A stretch of DNA of 32,651 bases from JANNPJ01 sp031400005 (GCA_031400005.1 JANNPJ010000424.1:1-32651); one strand, 5' to 3'. Positions 22,757 to 31,999 are shown, numbered from the stretch's first letter. The notes: generated by a model from the sequence alone, not told the origin. A program made the numbers and translations.

Positions 22757-24142
22757 ATGACCACCCACGCGTTGCCCGAATTCGACCACGGTTCCACGTC
22801 TGCCCTGCCCGCCTTCGGTGCGGACTTCCTCTGGGGCACCGCAACAGCGGCGTATCAGATCGAAGGTGCGGCCGAGGCAGACGGGCGAGGGCCTTCCATT
22901 TGGGACACCTTCAGCCATCAGCCGGGCCGGATCCTCGAGGGCCACACCGGTGACGTCGCCTGCGATCATTACCACCGCTCGGATGAAGACCTCACGCTGG
23001 CGGCCGGGCTCGGGCTGGACGCCTATCGGTTCTCCATCTCCTGGTCCAGGGTCCAGCCGGACGGGCAGTCCGCCGCCAACCCGGCGGGTCTGGACTTCTA
23101 CGACCAACTGGTCGACCGGATGCTCGAGCGCAACCTCAGCCCGTTCCCGACCCTGTTCCACTGGGATCTACCGCAGGCCTTGGAAGACCGCGGTGGCTGG
23201 CTGAACCGGGACACCGCCTACCGTTTCGCCGATTACGCCGCCCTGGTCGCCGACCGACTGGGCGACCGGGTGCCGCGGTGGATCACGCTCAACGAGCCCT
23301 TCATCCACATGGCTTTCGGTTACGCGCTCGGGATTCACGCGCCGGGGCACAGCCTGTACTTTGACGCTCTCCCGGCCGGGCATCACCAGTTGCTCGGCCA
23401 CGGCCTCGCGGCGGCGGCCCTGACCGAGCGCGGCGGGCAGGTACTCCTGGCGAACAACTGCACGCCGGTCAGCCCGGCCAGCGACCAGCCCGCGGATCTC
23501 GCCGCGGCTGACGTGTACGACACCCTCCACAACCGGTTCTTCCTCGACCCGGTCCTGACCGGTCGCTATCCGGATCTGCTCCAGGACATGCTGGCCGAGC
23601 GCGGCGTCATTCATGACGGCGACCTGGCGACGATCGCCGCACCGCTGGCTGGCCTCGGCATCAATTACTACACCCCGACCCTGGTCAGCGCCCCTGAGGA
23701 TCCACATCAGCCACTGCCTTTCGTGCAACTGCCGATTGACGGCGTGCCGCACACCGGCTTTGACTGGCCGGTTGTTCCGAGCGGGTTGCGCGACCTGCTG
23801 GTCGGCTTGCGCGAGCGGTACGGCACCAACCTGCCGCCGATTTACCTCACCGAGAACGGCTGCTCCTATCCAGATCCGGTGCAGGCCGATGGCCAGATCC
23901 GCGACCACGAGCGAATCACCTTCCTGGACGGACACTTACGGGCCGTTCACGAGGCGATCGCCGAGGGAGTGGACGTGCGCGGTTACTTCGTCTGGTCCCT
24001 GCTGGACAACTTCGAGTGGGCGCACGGGTATACCCAGCGGTTCGGTCTCGTGCACGTCGACTTCGATACCCAGCTACGGACGCCGAAGGCCTCCTACCAC
24101 TGGTACGCCAACCAGATTCGGGCCCAGCGCGCCGGCGTCTGA
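22757..24142 (+). CDS. GH1 beta-glucosidase
   Basis: A 461-residue glycoside hydrolase family 1 enzyme with the (beta/alpha)8 barrel. The N-terminal GH1 signature is FLWGTATAAYQIEGA (24-38). The acid/base is Glu180 in ITLNEPF and the nucleophile is Glu366 in PIYLTENGCS. The aglycone and sugar-binding blocks WDLPQALEDRGGW and GYFVWSLLDNFEWAHGYTQRFGLVHVDF are intact. It has no signal peptide, so it probably acts in the cytoplasm on imported beta-glucosides such as cellobiose. ATG 22757 was chosen because AAGGG lies 6 bp upstream; ATG 22751 is too close to it. The divergent TetR gene suggests local control. Confidence 0.95.
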   Translation: MTTHALPEFDHGSTSALPAFGADFLWGTATAAYQIEGAAEADGRGPSIWDTFSHQPGRILEGHTGDVACDHYHRSDEDLTLAAGLGLDAYRFSISWSRVQPDGQSAANPAGLDFYDQLVDRMLERNLSPFPTLFHWDLPQALEDRGGWLNRDTAYRFADYAALVADRLGDRVPRWITLNEPFIHMAFGYALGIHAPGHSLYFDALPAGHHQLLGHGLAAAALTERGGQVLLANNCTPVSPASDQPADLAAADVYDTLHNRFFLDPVLTGRYPDLLQDMLAERGVIHDGDLATIAAPLAGLGINYYTPTLVSAPEDPHQPLPFVQLPIDGVPHTGFDWPVVPSGLRDLLVGLRERYGTNLPPIYLTENGCSYPDPVQADGQIRDHERITFLDGHLRAVHEAIAEGVDVRGYFVWSLLDNFEWAHGYTQRFGLVHVDFDTQLRTPKASYHWYANQIRAQRAGV

Positions 24143-24236
24143 TGAGCACCGAGGTGATCGGGCTGCTGAGCGTCGTCCTGGAGCGGAGGATCCACGGCGT
24201 CCCCTGGGCAAGATCCTTCCCCTGACTCTTCAGGCC

Positions 24237-24704
24237 GGGGCCGCCGAGCAGACCAACCTGCTGGCCCTGAATGCCACCATCGAGGCTGCCCGGGCCGGTT
24301 CGGCTGGTAAGGGTTTCGCCGTGGTGGCAACCGAGGTGAAGGAGCTGGCCCAGGAAACCGCCCGCGCGACCGAGGACATCGCCCAGCGGGTGGAGGCCAT
24401 CCAGAAGGACACCTCCGGCGCGGTCGAGGCGATCGGGCGAATCTCGGGAGTGATCGGGCGAATCAGCGAGTTCCAGACCACGATTGCTGCTGCGGTCGAG
24501 GAGCAGACCGCGACCACCGACGAGACCAACCGCAACGTCGCTGACGCCTCCACCGGTGTCCAGGAGATCGCTACCAACATCACTGGAGTCGCCGACTCCG
24601 CGCGCCTCACCCGCCAGGGCGTCCAGGAGGCTCAGCAAACCAGCCTCCAACTCGCTCGGATGTCCAACGAACTGTCCGACCCGGTGGCTAAGTTCCAGTA
24701 CTGA
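24237..24704 (+). pseudogene. Chemoreceptor (MCP) signalling-domain remnant
   Basis: The frame carries the last ~154 codons of a methyl-accepting chemotaxis protein: AEQTNLLALNATIEAARAG (the hairpin-tip consensus), KGFAVVATEVKELAQETARA, FQTTIAAAVEEQTATTDE and a normal C-terminus, QLARMSNELSDPVAKFQY. The sensor domain, TM segments, HAMP and the first half of the signalling helix are missing, and the homology starts abruptly at the tip. No ATG or GTG lies in frame between the GH1 stop and the tip, so it is almost certainly not translated as such. It is a 5'-deleted remnant rather than a stand-alone gene. No che or flagellar gene is in the window. Confidence 0.85.
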
Positions 24705-24769
24705 CCCCGCGGGGCAACGTGGCGCTCTCACCAGGACCGACCGCGAATCCCATAGGAGAATTCGGAACC

Positions 24770-25903
24770 ATGACCAGAACTCAGACGGGTGCCATCGTGA
24801 CGAGCGACCTGGATGACGACGTCCAAGCGATCCTGAGCGCCTACGGCTTCGACGAGGCACGGTTCGCCGACCTCCGCGCCCGGGTCCGCTCCGGCTCGCT
24901 CTCGCCGGCCAGCAACATCGTCTCCGGTCGGATCGAACCACCACTGCCTGCGGACGTCGTCCGGTTGCCGGAACCCGGCGACGAGCACCATGCCAGCGCC
25001 CACGCGGCCGGCTTGGCGGCGCTACGCGCCGGGGCGGTCGCCTCGGTGGTGCTCAACGGCGGGATGGCGACCCGGTTCGGCGGCGAGGTCAAGGGCGTGG
25101 TCGAGGCGGTGGACGGGCGCAGCTTCCTGGAGATCAAGCTCGGCCAGACCGCTGAGCTTGCCGACCGGCTCTCGACCTCGGTGCCCTGTGCAGTGATGAC
25201 CAGCTTCGCCACCGACCAACCGACTCGGGAGTTCCTCCAGGCCCGCGGGGTGCCCGAGCCGCTGTTCTTCTCCCAGTCCGTCTCGCTGCGACTGAAGCGC
25301 GACGGCGAGCTCTTCCGCACCGAGGATGGCCGGGTATCGCCCTACGCACCCGGGCACGGTGACTTTCTCCGGGCCGTCCGCAGGTCAGGGACGCTGGAGC
25401 GGTTGCGTGCGCTCGGTGTCCAGCACGTAATGGTGTCGAACGTCGACAACCTGCCGGCCCGGCTCGACCCGGTGGTGCTCGGTGCACACATCACCTCGGG
25501 CCGGCCGATGACCGCCGAAGTCGTGGCGAACACCGGTGACGTCGGCGGCGCACCGGCCCGGGTGAACGGCCGGCCGATGCTGGTGGAGTCGATGCGTTTC
25601 CCACCCGGCTTCGACCACTCAAGTCTGCCGGTGACGAACGTCAACACGGTCGTCTTCGACCTGCAGGCACTCGACGAGGACTTCGACCTGACCTGGCTGT
25701 ACGTGGAGAAGACGGTGGAAGGACGCAAAGCCGTCCAGCTGGAGCAGGTCTTCCACGAGGCGTCGGCAAGCCTGCCGACCACATACCTGCAGGTTCCGGT
25801 CACCGGCCCGCGGTCCCGCTTTGTGCCGGTCAAGACCCCCGAAGACCTGGCCGCGGCGCAGGACCAGCTGCGCGAGCTCCTGGCTCGACCAGCTCTGGCC
25901 TAA
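24770..25903 (+). CDS. UDPGP-family uridylyltransferase (UTP-glucose-1-phosphate type)
   Basis: The 377-residue protein belongs to the eukaryotic-type UDP-sugar pyrophosphorylase (UDPGP) family rather than the bacterial GalU type. The nucleotide-binding loop is VVLNGGMATRFGGEVKG (93-109). Downstream family marks are VPCAVMTSFATDQPTREFL, PYAPGHGDF, GVQHVMVSNVDNL, VNTVVFDLQALDEDF and AVQLEQVFHEASA. It makes UDP-glucose (or another UDP-sugar) from sugar-1-phosphate and UTP. ATG 24770 has AGGAGA 10 bp upstream; GTG 24719 would add a non-conserved leader. The gene is separated from GH1 only by the chemoreceptor remnant. Its 3' end overlaps the facing PAP2 gene by 74 bp. Confidence 0.92.
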   Translation: MTRTQTGAIVTSDLDDDVQAILSAYGFDEARFADLRARVRSGSLSPASNIVSGRIEPPLPADVVRLPEPGDEHHASAHAAGLAALRAGAVASVVLNGGMATRFGGEVKGVVEAVDGRSFLEIKLGQTAELADRLSTSVPCAVMTSFATDQPTREFLQARGVPEPLFFSQSVSLRLKRDGELFRTEDGRVSPYAPGHGDFLRAVRRSGTLERLRALGVQHVMVSNVDNLPARLDPVVLGAHITSGRPMTAEVVANTGDVGGAPARVNGRPMLVESMRFPPGFDHSSLPVTNVNTVVFDLQALDEDFDLTWLYVEKTVEGRKAVQLEQVFHEASASLPTTYLQVPVTGPRSRFVPVKTPEDLAAAQDQLRELLARPALA

Positions 25904-26609
25904 CCCCGAGCTTGGCCCGCGCGAGGTTTCGCACCCTCGGCTCGGCACCAATCGCCACCATGCCCAGCAACAGGGTGGCCGCGACCGCCCAGGCCGCCAC
26001 GACGTCACTGATGCAGTGCACGCCAAGCACCACCCGGCTGGCCCCGACGACGATGAAGAACACCAGACCGGCGACCGCGGTGGCCGCCCGGCCGGCACGG
26101 CCCAGGTACGGCCACCCGACAACCAGGATGCATCCGGCGAACACCGCGGCGTTCGTCGCATGACCGGAGGGAAAGGTGTATCCCTCAACGACCGGGCCAG
26201 AGCCAGGCCAGTCCGGGCGTGGACGGGCCACCACATATCGCAAGCCAATGGCGACGGCACCAGAGATGACCATCGTCACTGCCCACCAGAGCGCCAGATA
26301 GCGCATCCCGCGCCGCCACAGCAGGACAGCACAGATCAAGGTCACCACCCTGAGCACGGTGGGTATGGTCAGGTGACCGATCCAATCGGCGGTGGTGGCA
26401 AGGACGTCATGGCGCAGCCCGACGTCGAACACCTGCTTCGATCGCTCCTGGTCCCACGCCCACCAGAGGCGCCCAGGAACCGTCAGCTGGCCAATCAGCA
26501 GCACGACACCGGCGAAGAAGACGGCCCCAAGGGCCAGTACTCGCCGTCTCGCCACATTCTGTGAAGCGACCGGCAGAAAGGTCTGCCTGCCGTCGGGACC
26601 GTTCGCCAC
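25830..26609 (-). CDS. PAP2-family phosphatase (integral membrane)
   Basis: The 259-residue protein has about six TM segments and the three acid-phosphatase motifs of the PAP2/lipid phosphate phosphatase family: C1 RYVVARPRP (124-132), C2 PSGH (147-150) and C3 SRVVLGVHCISD (191-202, His198 catalytic). It removes phosphate from lipid phosphates such as undecaprenyl diphosphate or phosphatidate at the outer membrane face; the substrate is not fixed by sequence. The start is GTG 26609 with GGGGGA just upstream. The Pro/Arg-rich C-terminus lies antisense to the end of the UDPGP gene. A 178-bp gap separates it from the GH127 gene upstream on the same strand. Confidence 0.93.
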   Translation of the reverse strand: MANGPDGRQTFLPVASQNVARRRVLALGAVFFAGVVLLIGQLTVPGRLWWAWDQERSKQVFDVGLRHDVLATTADWIGHLTIPTVLRVVTLICAVLLWRRGMRYLALWWAVTMVISGAVAIGLRYVVARPRPDWPGSGPVVEGYTFPSGHATNAAVFAGCILVVGWPYLGRAGRAATAVAGLVFFIVVGASRVVLGVHCISDVVAAWAVAATLLLGMVAIGAEPRVRNLARAKLGVRPELVEPGARAAGPAPRPGLRGS

Positions 26610-26787
26610 CGCTCCCCCTTGGGTTCGCCCGCCACCATGCCCCGGTTGAGACAGTAGCGAAAGTCATGATCTACCAGTCTTAACCGAGGCCAGCCACTTG
26701 AGGCGTCGATCTCCATTCGGTCGGCCCCGATGCGCAGCGGCGAAATCCAAGGACAGCAGATCTCGCATCTCAGCTCATGCACGCCGA

Positions 26788-28821
26788 TCACGACACCGGC
26801 AGCCAGACCCGCATCGTCGATGGCCCGCGGTTCGCCCAGTCGTGATACGGGATCAGTGGCACGTCGGCCCAGCCAGAAGGCGACTCCGGTCCGGGATCTG
26901 CCGCAGCCCCATGGTCCACCGCGGCTCTCGGGTCCGCGGCAGAGCGGTAGGGCCAGGTCGAGGCCTCAGGAGCGGGTGTCCGCCATACCCGCACCACAGC
27001 CCGTCCGGCGACCTCTCGGGGAGCGACCCGGGTATCGACAGCCACCAGGCCGACGTCACCTGAGTGTCCGTTCAGACCGGCCGCCACGAGGTCGACGGAT
27101 TCCAGGCACATCACCTCCGGTCCCCGCTCCACCGCCACACATCCGCGCACCGCATCGATTTGTGGATCTGCGGTGGTGAACCGCGGCTTGACCGGGAGAC
27201 GAAGCTCGATGACGTCGCCGGATCGAAAGGTTCGGGTGACAGTCACCTCACCGGTCGGCACGGAGCGCGTCGTCAGCGCACCGTCGACGAGGTTCTTCAC
27301 CAGCATTGCACCCGCCGCCCAAGCCGGCACTCTGAGCGTGAGAGTCCATGGTATAGAAGCTGTTTCACGGATGGCCACCGACACCGTGCCGTCTTGTGGA
27401 TAACGGGTCTCGACGTCCAGCGCGATCGGGCGACCATCGGGCAGGCTGGTCCGGATCTGCGCCGACGCGTACTGATGCAGTTGGAGGCCATCGTCGTCGA
27501 CGGTTGCGACGTAGGCTGCCAGGCTGGCCACGGTTCGGGCGACGTTGGGCGGGCAGCAGGAGACGGAGAACCAGGGCGCCCGCAATGACGACGACGCGCG
27601 AGGGGACAACTCGTCCTGCGGTGGAACCTCGCCGGGCCGGCGCTGGTGCAACGTGTTCGCGTAGAAGAAGGCGGTGCCTTCCCACGACGGCGACGTGGCC
27701 ACGACGTTGTACAGGGTCCGCTCGATCAGATCGGCGTACTGTGTGCCGCCCACGGCGAGCAACAACCGCCAGGAGAACATCACCGATGCGACGGCCGCAC
27801 AGGTCTCGGAATACGCGCGATCGGACGGCAGCACCCAGTCGTCGCCGAAGGCCTCGTTCTGATGATGCGACCCGTGCCCTCCGGTCAGGTATGTCCGCCG
27901 TGCGACGGTGTTTGCCCACTGGGTCACCAGCGATTGGAGCAGCTCGCGGTCCTCCCGTTCCACGGCCACGTCGACGGCTCCGGCGGACAGGTACCCCGCG
28001 CGGACGGCATGGCCTCGCAGCACCGTTGCGTCGCGCACCGGCAGGTCGTCCTGGTAATAGGCCCGACCCCACTCGATGTCCGCCAATGTGCCCCGCCCGC
28101 GGCGCTCGACGAAAAGTGCTGCCTGAGTGAGGTATCGATTCTCTCCGGTGACCCGGGCGAGTTCCACCAGAGCGAGCTCGATTTCGGGATGCCCGCAAAT
28201 CCCGCCCTCCGGGAACACCTCACAGACCAGATCGGCTGCCTTGCGAGCCACCTCGAGCAAGCCGTCCTCAGCCTGGGGTCGAGTGCGGGCCCGAGCGACG
28301 GCCGCCTGGAACAGGTGCCCGAGGCAGTAAAGTTCGTGCCCCCACTCCAGATCGGACCATCGCGGCGGCTGTCCCGGTCGGCCGAACCGAGTGTTGAGAT
28401 AGCCGTCGGCCTGCTGGGCGGCGGCCACCCGAACCACCAGAGCGCGAAACCGCTGTTCCAGTTCCGCATCGTCGTCCCGCCCGATCTCCCAGGCCATCGC
28501 CTCCATCAGCTTGTACACCTCGGAGTCGGCAAACTCCCGGCCGTGCCGTGGTCCGGCCGAGCGCTCGTCCGAGTGCCCGGCCGGACTCCCCTCCCGGCTT
28601 CCGGCGGAAAGTTCGTCCGCGGAAAGATCGAAGTTGGCGATCCAGCCCTCGCGTTCCATCCACAACTCGATGTGCGCGAGCGAGGCGGCGGCATTCACCT
28701 GCTGCCGGTCCGCCCAGAATCCGTCGACGATCCGGACGTCGCCCAGCCCGAGTGGGTGCAGTCGACCCCTGGTCGGTTCGGCGGGAGTGGCGTTGGTGCT
28801 GTTCATGGCGGTCACTCTCAT
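26788..28821 (-). CDS. GH127 beta-L-arabinofuranosidase
   Basis: The 677-residue protein matches GH127, the Cys-dependent retaining beta-L-arabinofuranosidases typified by HypBA1. Glu339 in AYSETCAAV is the expected acid/base; Cys341, Cys422 and Cys423 (SVSCCPPN) with it form the zinc/thiolate site, and Cys422 is the expected nucleophile. Other family blocks are DSEVYKLMEAMAWEIG, ADGYLNTRF, HELYCLGHLFQAA, GHPEIELALVEL and RTYLTGGHGS. There is no signal peptide, so cleavage is intracellular after uptake. ATG 28821 overlaps the permease stop as ATGA; ATG 28806 is a possible shorter start. It is the last gene of a transporter operon, which strongly suggests use of arabinofuranosyl oligosaccharides from plant hydroxyproline-rich glycoproteins. 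Confidence 0.93.
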   Translation of the reverse strand: MRVTAMNSTNATPAEPTRGRLHPLGLGDVRIVDGFWADRQQVNAAASLAHIELWMEREGWIANFDLSADELSAGSREGSPAGHSDERSAGPRHGREFADSEVYKLMEAMAWEIGRDDDAELEQRFRALVVRVAAAQQADGYLNTRFGRPGQPPRWSDLEWGHELYCLGHLFQAAVARARTRPQAEDGLLEVARKAADLVCEVFPEGGICGHPEIELALVELARVTGENRYLTQAALFVERRGRGTLADIEWGRAYYQDDLPVRDATVLRGHAVRAGYLSAGAVDVAVEREDRELLQSLVTQWANTVARRTYLTGGHGSHHQNEAFGDDWVLPSDRAYSETCAAVASVMFSWRLLLAVGGTQYADLIERTLYNVVATSPSWEGTAFFYANTLHQRRPGEVPPQDELSPRASSSLRAPWFSVSCCPPNVARTVASLAAYVATVDDDGLQLHQYASAQIRTSLPDGRPIALDVETRYPQDGTVSVAIRETASIPWTLTLRVPAWAAGAMLVKNLVDGALTTRSVPTGEVTVTRTFRSGDVIELRLPVKPRFTTADPQIDAVRGCVAVERGPEVMCLESVDLVAAGLNGHSGDVGLVAVDTRVAPREVAGRAVVRVWRTPAPEASTWPYRSAADPRAAVDHGAAADPGPESPSGWADVPLIPYHDWANRGPSTMRVWLPVS

Positions 28822-29708
28822 CCCTTGAGGGCGCCGGACATGAAGCCGCGCACGTAGTGTCGTTGAAGGAGCAGGAACAGGACGATGCACGGCAGCGCGA
28901 GCACCATGACGCCGGCCTCCGTGGCGCCGTAGTCGACGACCCCCTGTACCTGGCCGCGCATGTTTGATACCGCCAACGGCAGAGTGAACCGATTGGAGTC
29001 GTTGATCAAGATCAGCGGAGCGAGAAAGTCATTCCAGGCGGCCAGGAAGGCGAACAGTCCGACGGTGATCAGGCCGGGCTTCACCCCGGGGATCAGTACT
29101 CGCCACAGGACGGCGAAGGACGTGCAACCGTCCACCATGGCGGCCTCATCCAGTTCGCGCGGGATCGACTCGAACGAGATGCGCATCATGAACGTGGAGA
29201 ACGGCAGTTGGAACACCGTGAGCACGAGCGCAACGCCGACCAGGGAGTTCTGCAGTCCGAGCTGGTTCAGTAGCACGTACAGCGGGATGAGCAGCGTGGC
29301 GTACGGGACCATCAGGATCGCCAGGGTCAACAGGAACAATGCATCCCGACCGGGAAAGCGAAACCTCGCAAAGGCATAGCCACCGAGCAGCGAGATGCCC
29401 AGGGTCAGGATCACGGTCAGGCCGGAGACGAACGCGGAATTCGCGAGGTACCGCCAGATTCCCGCCTGGTAGTCCGCCAGGGCCGCGTAGTTGGCAAATC
29501 CCCATCCGGTGTGCTGGCTGGTGCCGGCCTGCGGGGAGACCGATGCGACCGCCGTCCACACGACCGGGAACAGGAACATGACGGCGAGCGCGCCGGTGAA
29601 AACCCAGAACGGGGTGCGCAGCGCCAAGCCCGCCAGGGTGGTCCGGGGTGCTGACGGGGCAGCGGTGGCAAGGCCCGCTCGGGGCTCGTACTGCTGGGCC
29701 GTCACCAT
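28818..29708 (-). CDS. Carbohydrate ABC transporter permease (MalG-like)
   Basis: The 296-residue permease has six TM segments, starting at WVFTGALAVMFLFPVVWTAV. The cytoplasmic EAA loop is EAAMVDGCTSFAVLWRVLIP, the docking site for the ATPase. The C-terminus GFMSGALKG is typical of CUT1-family MalG-type subunits. GGAG 4 bp before ATG 29708 fixes the start; the longer frame to 29777 overlaps the partner gene. The gap to the MalF-like gene is 7 bp and the stop overlaps the GH127 start, so the genes are co-transcribed and coupled. Confidence 0.95.
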   Translation of the reverse strand: MVTAQQYEPRAGLATAAPSAPRTTLAGLALRTPFWVFTGALAVMFLFPVVWTAVASVSPQAGTSQHTGWGFANYAALADYQAGIWRYLANSAFVSGLTVILTLGISLLGGYAFARFRFPGRDALFLLTLAILMVPYATLLIPLYVLLNQLGLQNSLVGVALVLTVFQLPFSTFMMRISFESIPRELDEAAMVDGCTSFAVLWRVLIPGVKPGLITVGLFAFLAAWNDFLAPLILINDSNRFTLPLAVSNMRGQVQGVVDYGATEAGVMVLALPCIVLFLLLQRHYVRGFMSGALKG

Positions 29709-29715
29709 AGTCTCC

Positions 29716-30621
29716 TCAATTCTCGTCGGTGCGTCGGACCGCGCGCAGTTGCAGCGCGTTGATGGCGACCAGGGCAACCACGACCATGACCGAGAGCGCG
29801 GCCGCTACGCCAAGGTCGTTCTGCCCCTGGAAGGCGACGTTGTAGACCAGCTGAACGATCGTGATCGTGCTGTTGTCGGGGCCGCCTTTGGTCAGGATGT
29901 AGAACTGCTCGAAGGCCAACAGCGAGCCGGTGACGCACAGCACCGTCGTGAGGGCCAGCGTGGGGCGCAGCAGCGGGAGGGTGATCCGGCGGAACGTCTG
30001 CCACCGACCGGCGCCGTCCATCCACGCCGCCTCGTAGATCTCGGTCGGGATGCTCTGCAGGCCCACCAGCATGAGCAACATGTAGAAACCGGCGTACCGC
30101 CACACGATGAGGAACACCGTCGACGCCAGCGCCGCGTTCGGCGAGCCGAGGAAGGACCACCCGAAATGGTTCATCACCGGTGAGAACGGCCCGGCCAGCG
30201 GCGAGTACAGGACGTAAAAGAGCAGCGAGGCCGAGGCCAATCCGAGCGCACTGGGGATAAGAAATGCCGTGCGCAGGAATCCTTTCCAGTGGGACGACTG
30301 CTGGACCAGGAGCGCCAGCCCGAGTCCCAGACCGGTCAGCAGGACGGTGGCGAGAACGGTGTACTTCAGGGTGAAGATCACCGAATCCACAAAGAACCGG
30401 TTATTGACGGCCTGCTGGTAGTTCTCCGGCAGGTTGGCACCCTGGTTGCCGCTGAGCAGCGGCCAGTCGGATCCCGACATGCGCAACACCAGCAACAGCG
30501 GCAGAACGAAGAGAACGAGCACGAAGACGGCGGTCGGGGTGGCGTACAGCCACCCCGACACCGCTCGACCTCGACTGGCCCGGCTGCCCCGAATCGCCCG
30601 CCTGCGCCTGGAAGTATTCAC
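29716..30621 (-). CDS. Carbohydrate ABC transporter permease (MalF-like)
   Basis: The 301-residue permease has a basic N-terminus (NTSRRRRAIRGSRASRGRA), then six TM segments. Its EAA loop is EAAWMDGAGRWQTFRRITLP, and FYILTKGGPDNSTIT is a MalF-type block. It forms the channel with the MalG-like partner downstream. The GTG start at 30621 overlaps the stop of the binding-protein gene as GTGA, a coupling signature. No ATPase gene is present; in actinobacteria a shared MsiK-type ATPase usually serves CUT1 transporters. Confidence 0.95.
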   Translation of the reverse strand: MNTSRRRRAIRGSRASRGRAVSGWLYATPTAVFVLVLFVLPLLLVLRMSGSDWPLLSGNQGANLPENYQQAVNNRFFVDSVIFTLKYTVLATVLLTGLGLGLALLVQQSSHWKGFLRTAFLIPSALGLASASLLFYVLYSPLAGPFSPVMNHFGWSFLGSPNAALASTVFLIVWRYAGFYMLLMLVGLQSIPTEIYEAAWMDGAGRWQTFRRITLPLLRPTLALTTVLCVTGSLLAFEQFYILTKGGPDNSTITIVQLVYNVAFQGQNDLGVAAALSVMVVVALVAINALQLRAVRRTDEN

Positions 30622-31922
30622 TGCCCCAGCACCGCGGTGATCTCCTCGTGGTTGGCATCGATGGCCTTGCCGTTACCCAGGACGGCATCCCGCACCAGGG
30701 ACAACCACGGGCTGTTGGGTGCGTTGAACGCCTGCTGGAAGTTGAGCGCCACCGGTGTCTGGCCCTTGCCCGCTACCTCATTGATCGTCACCACCCGAGG
30801 GTCCTTTGTGGAGTATTCGTTGGTGGCCAGGTCATCTCGTGACACCACGTCATTGTTCTTGGCCAGCACGCCCACCTGAGCATCCTCAGACATCAACCAG
30901 GACAGGAAGTTCCAGGCCTGAGCCGATTTCTTGGAGTCCTTCGAGATCCCTAGGCCGTCCCCGCCGACGAAGGTCGAAGCCCCTGCGGTGACTCCGGGCA
31001 AGCCCGCGACGCCGACGTCGAACTTCGTCGTGGACGACAGCAGAGTCGCCGGGTAGGGCATCAGCCCGACCTTGCCCTCGGTGAAGCCTGCCGTCCACGT
31101 CGGCCCGGCTTCATCCTTGGAGGACGGCAACACCGCACCGGAGCGCCACAGGTCTTGCCAGGTGCTGTAAATGGTCTTCGCCGTGTCGCCGTTGAGCAGC
31201 GACTTCGCGCCGTCGTCAGCCATCACTTGGTCACCCGATGCCCAGACGCTGGGGAACCAGGTGAATACCAGGCAGCCGCCACAGTTGAGCCCGGTCGCAG
31301 TGCCGTAGACGCCGGGCTTCTTCAGCGCCTGGATCTTCTTCGCGGCTGCGGCGAACTCGGCAAGCGTGGCCGGTGCCTTGTCCGGGTCGAGACCTGCCTC
31401 TTTGAACAGGTCCTTGTTCCAGAACAGCATCGACAGGTCGAGGACGAATGGCAGGACGTATTCCTTGCCCTCCACCGTCCCCGCGGCGAGGTGCCCCTTG
31501 TTGATCTTGTCCTTGAACGCCAAGCCGTTGGTCTGTGCGGAGAGGTCCTTGAACAGCCCCTGTTTGACCCAGTTGGGCACGTAGACGATGTCGGCGGCAA
31601 ACAGATCCGGCAATCCCGACGCACCCGCCGCCGCACCCACTTTGGCGACGTAGTCATCGTTCGGTACGACCGTGAGGCTGACCTGGTTCTGATGGCTGGC
31701 GTTGTAGGCGGCAACGAGAAGCTTCGCCTGTTTCTCCAGCGGCGCCCGGGTCCACAACGTGAGCTTGGCGCCGTCGTCCGTACCGTTGGGACCGACGGAC
31801 ACGGCAGGCGTCGACGACTCGTCGCTGCCGTCGCCGCAGGCGGCCATCGCCATCGTCAGACCGATCGCGACGATGCCGGTGAGGGCGCGCAGACGCCGGG
31901 AACGACCTCGGGATTTCGTCAT
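30618..31922 (-). CDS. Sugar ABC transporter substrate-binding lipoprotein
   Basis: The 434-residue protein has a lipoprotein signal peptide: basic MTKSRGRSRRLR, hydrophobic core, and lipobox AMAAC with Cys29 as the lipidated residue. The mature protein is a family-1 extracellular solute-binding protein: KLTLWTRAPLEKQAKLLVAAYN, LPDLFAADIVYVPNWVKQG, DLSMLFWNKDLFKEAGLDPDK and GGDGLGISKDSKKSAQAWNF. It captures the oligosaccharide outside the membrane. A GGAG lies 5 bp before ATG 31922; ATG 31925 is immediately adjacent. It is the first gene of the transporter-GH127 operon. The sugar is inferred from GH127 as an L-arabinofuranoside. Confidence 0.94.
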   Translation of the reverse strand: MTKSRGRSRRLRALTGIVAIGLTMAMAACGDGSDESSTPAVSVGPNGTDDGAKLTLWTRAPLEKQAKLLVAAYNASHQNQVSLTVVPNDDYVAKVGAAAGASGLPDLFAADIVYVPNWVKQGLFKDLSAQTNGLAFKDKINKGHLAAGTVEGKEYVLPFVLDLSMLFWNKDLFKEAGLDPDKAPATLAEFAAAAKKIQALKKPGVYGTATGLNCGGCLVFTWFPSVWASGDQVMADDGAKSLLNGDTAKTIYSTWQDLWRSGAVLPSSKDEAGPTWTAGFTEGKVGLMPYPATLLSSTTKFDVGVAGLPGVTAGASTFVGGDGLGISKDSKKSAQAWNFLSWLMSEDAQVGVLAKNNDVVSRDDLATNEYSTKDPRVVTINEVAGKGQTPVALNFQQAFNAPNSPWLSLVRDAVLGNGKAIDANHEEITAVLGQ

Positions 31923-31936
31923 CATGTCTCCTCGAG

Positions 31937-31982
31937 CTCTTCGTTGAGCGGAGCGCCGGACTCTTCGTTGAGCGGCGCCGGA
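31937..31982. repeat. Direct repeat of 24/22 bp upstream of the binding-protein gene
   Basis: CTCTTCGTTGAGCGG-AGCGCCGGA (31937-31960) is followed by the same unit lacking two bases (31961-31982). The pair lies in the likely leader or promoter of the sugar-transport operon. Confidence 0.85.
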
Positions 31983-31999
31983 CGACCCGGACGATCGGG

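Noticed and set aside
23613..24704. One long plus-strand ORF joining the GH1 region to the chemoreceptor part
   Set aside because: Its first half is an out-of-frame reading of the GH1 gene; only the part after about 24237 resembles a real protein.
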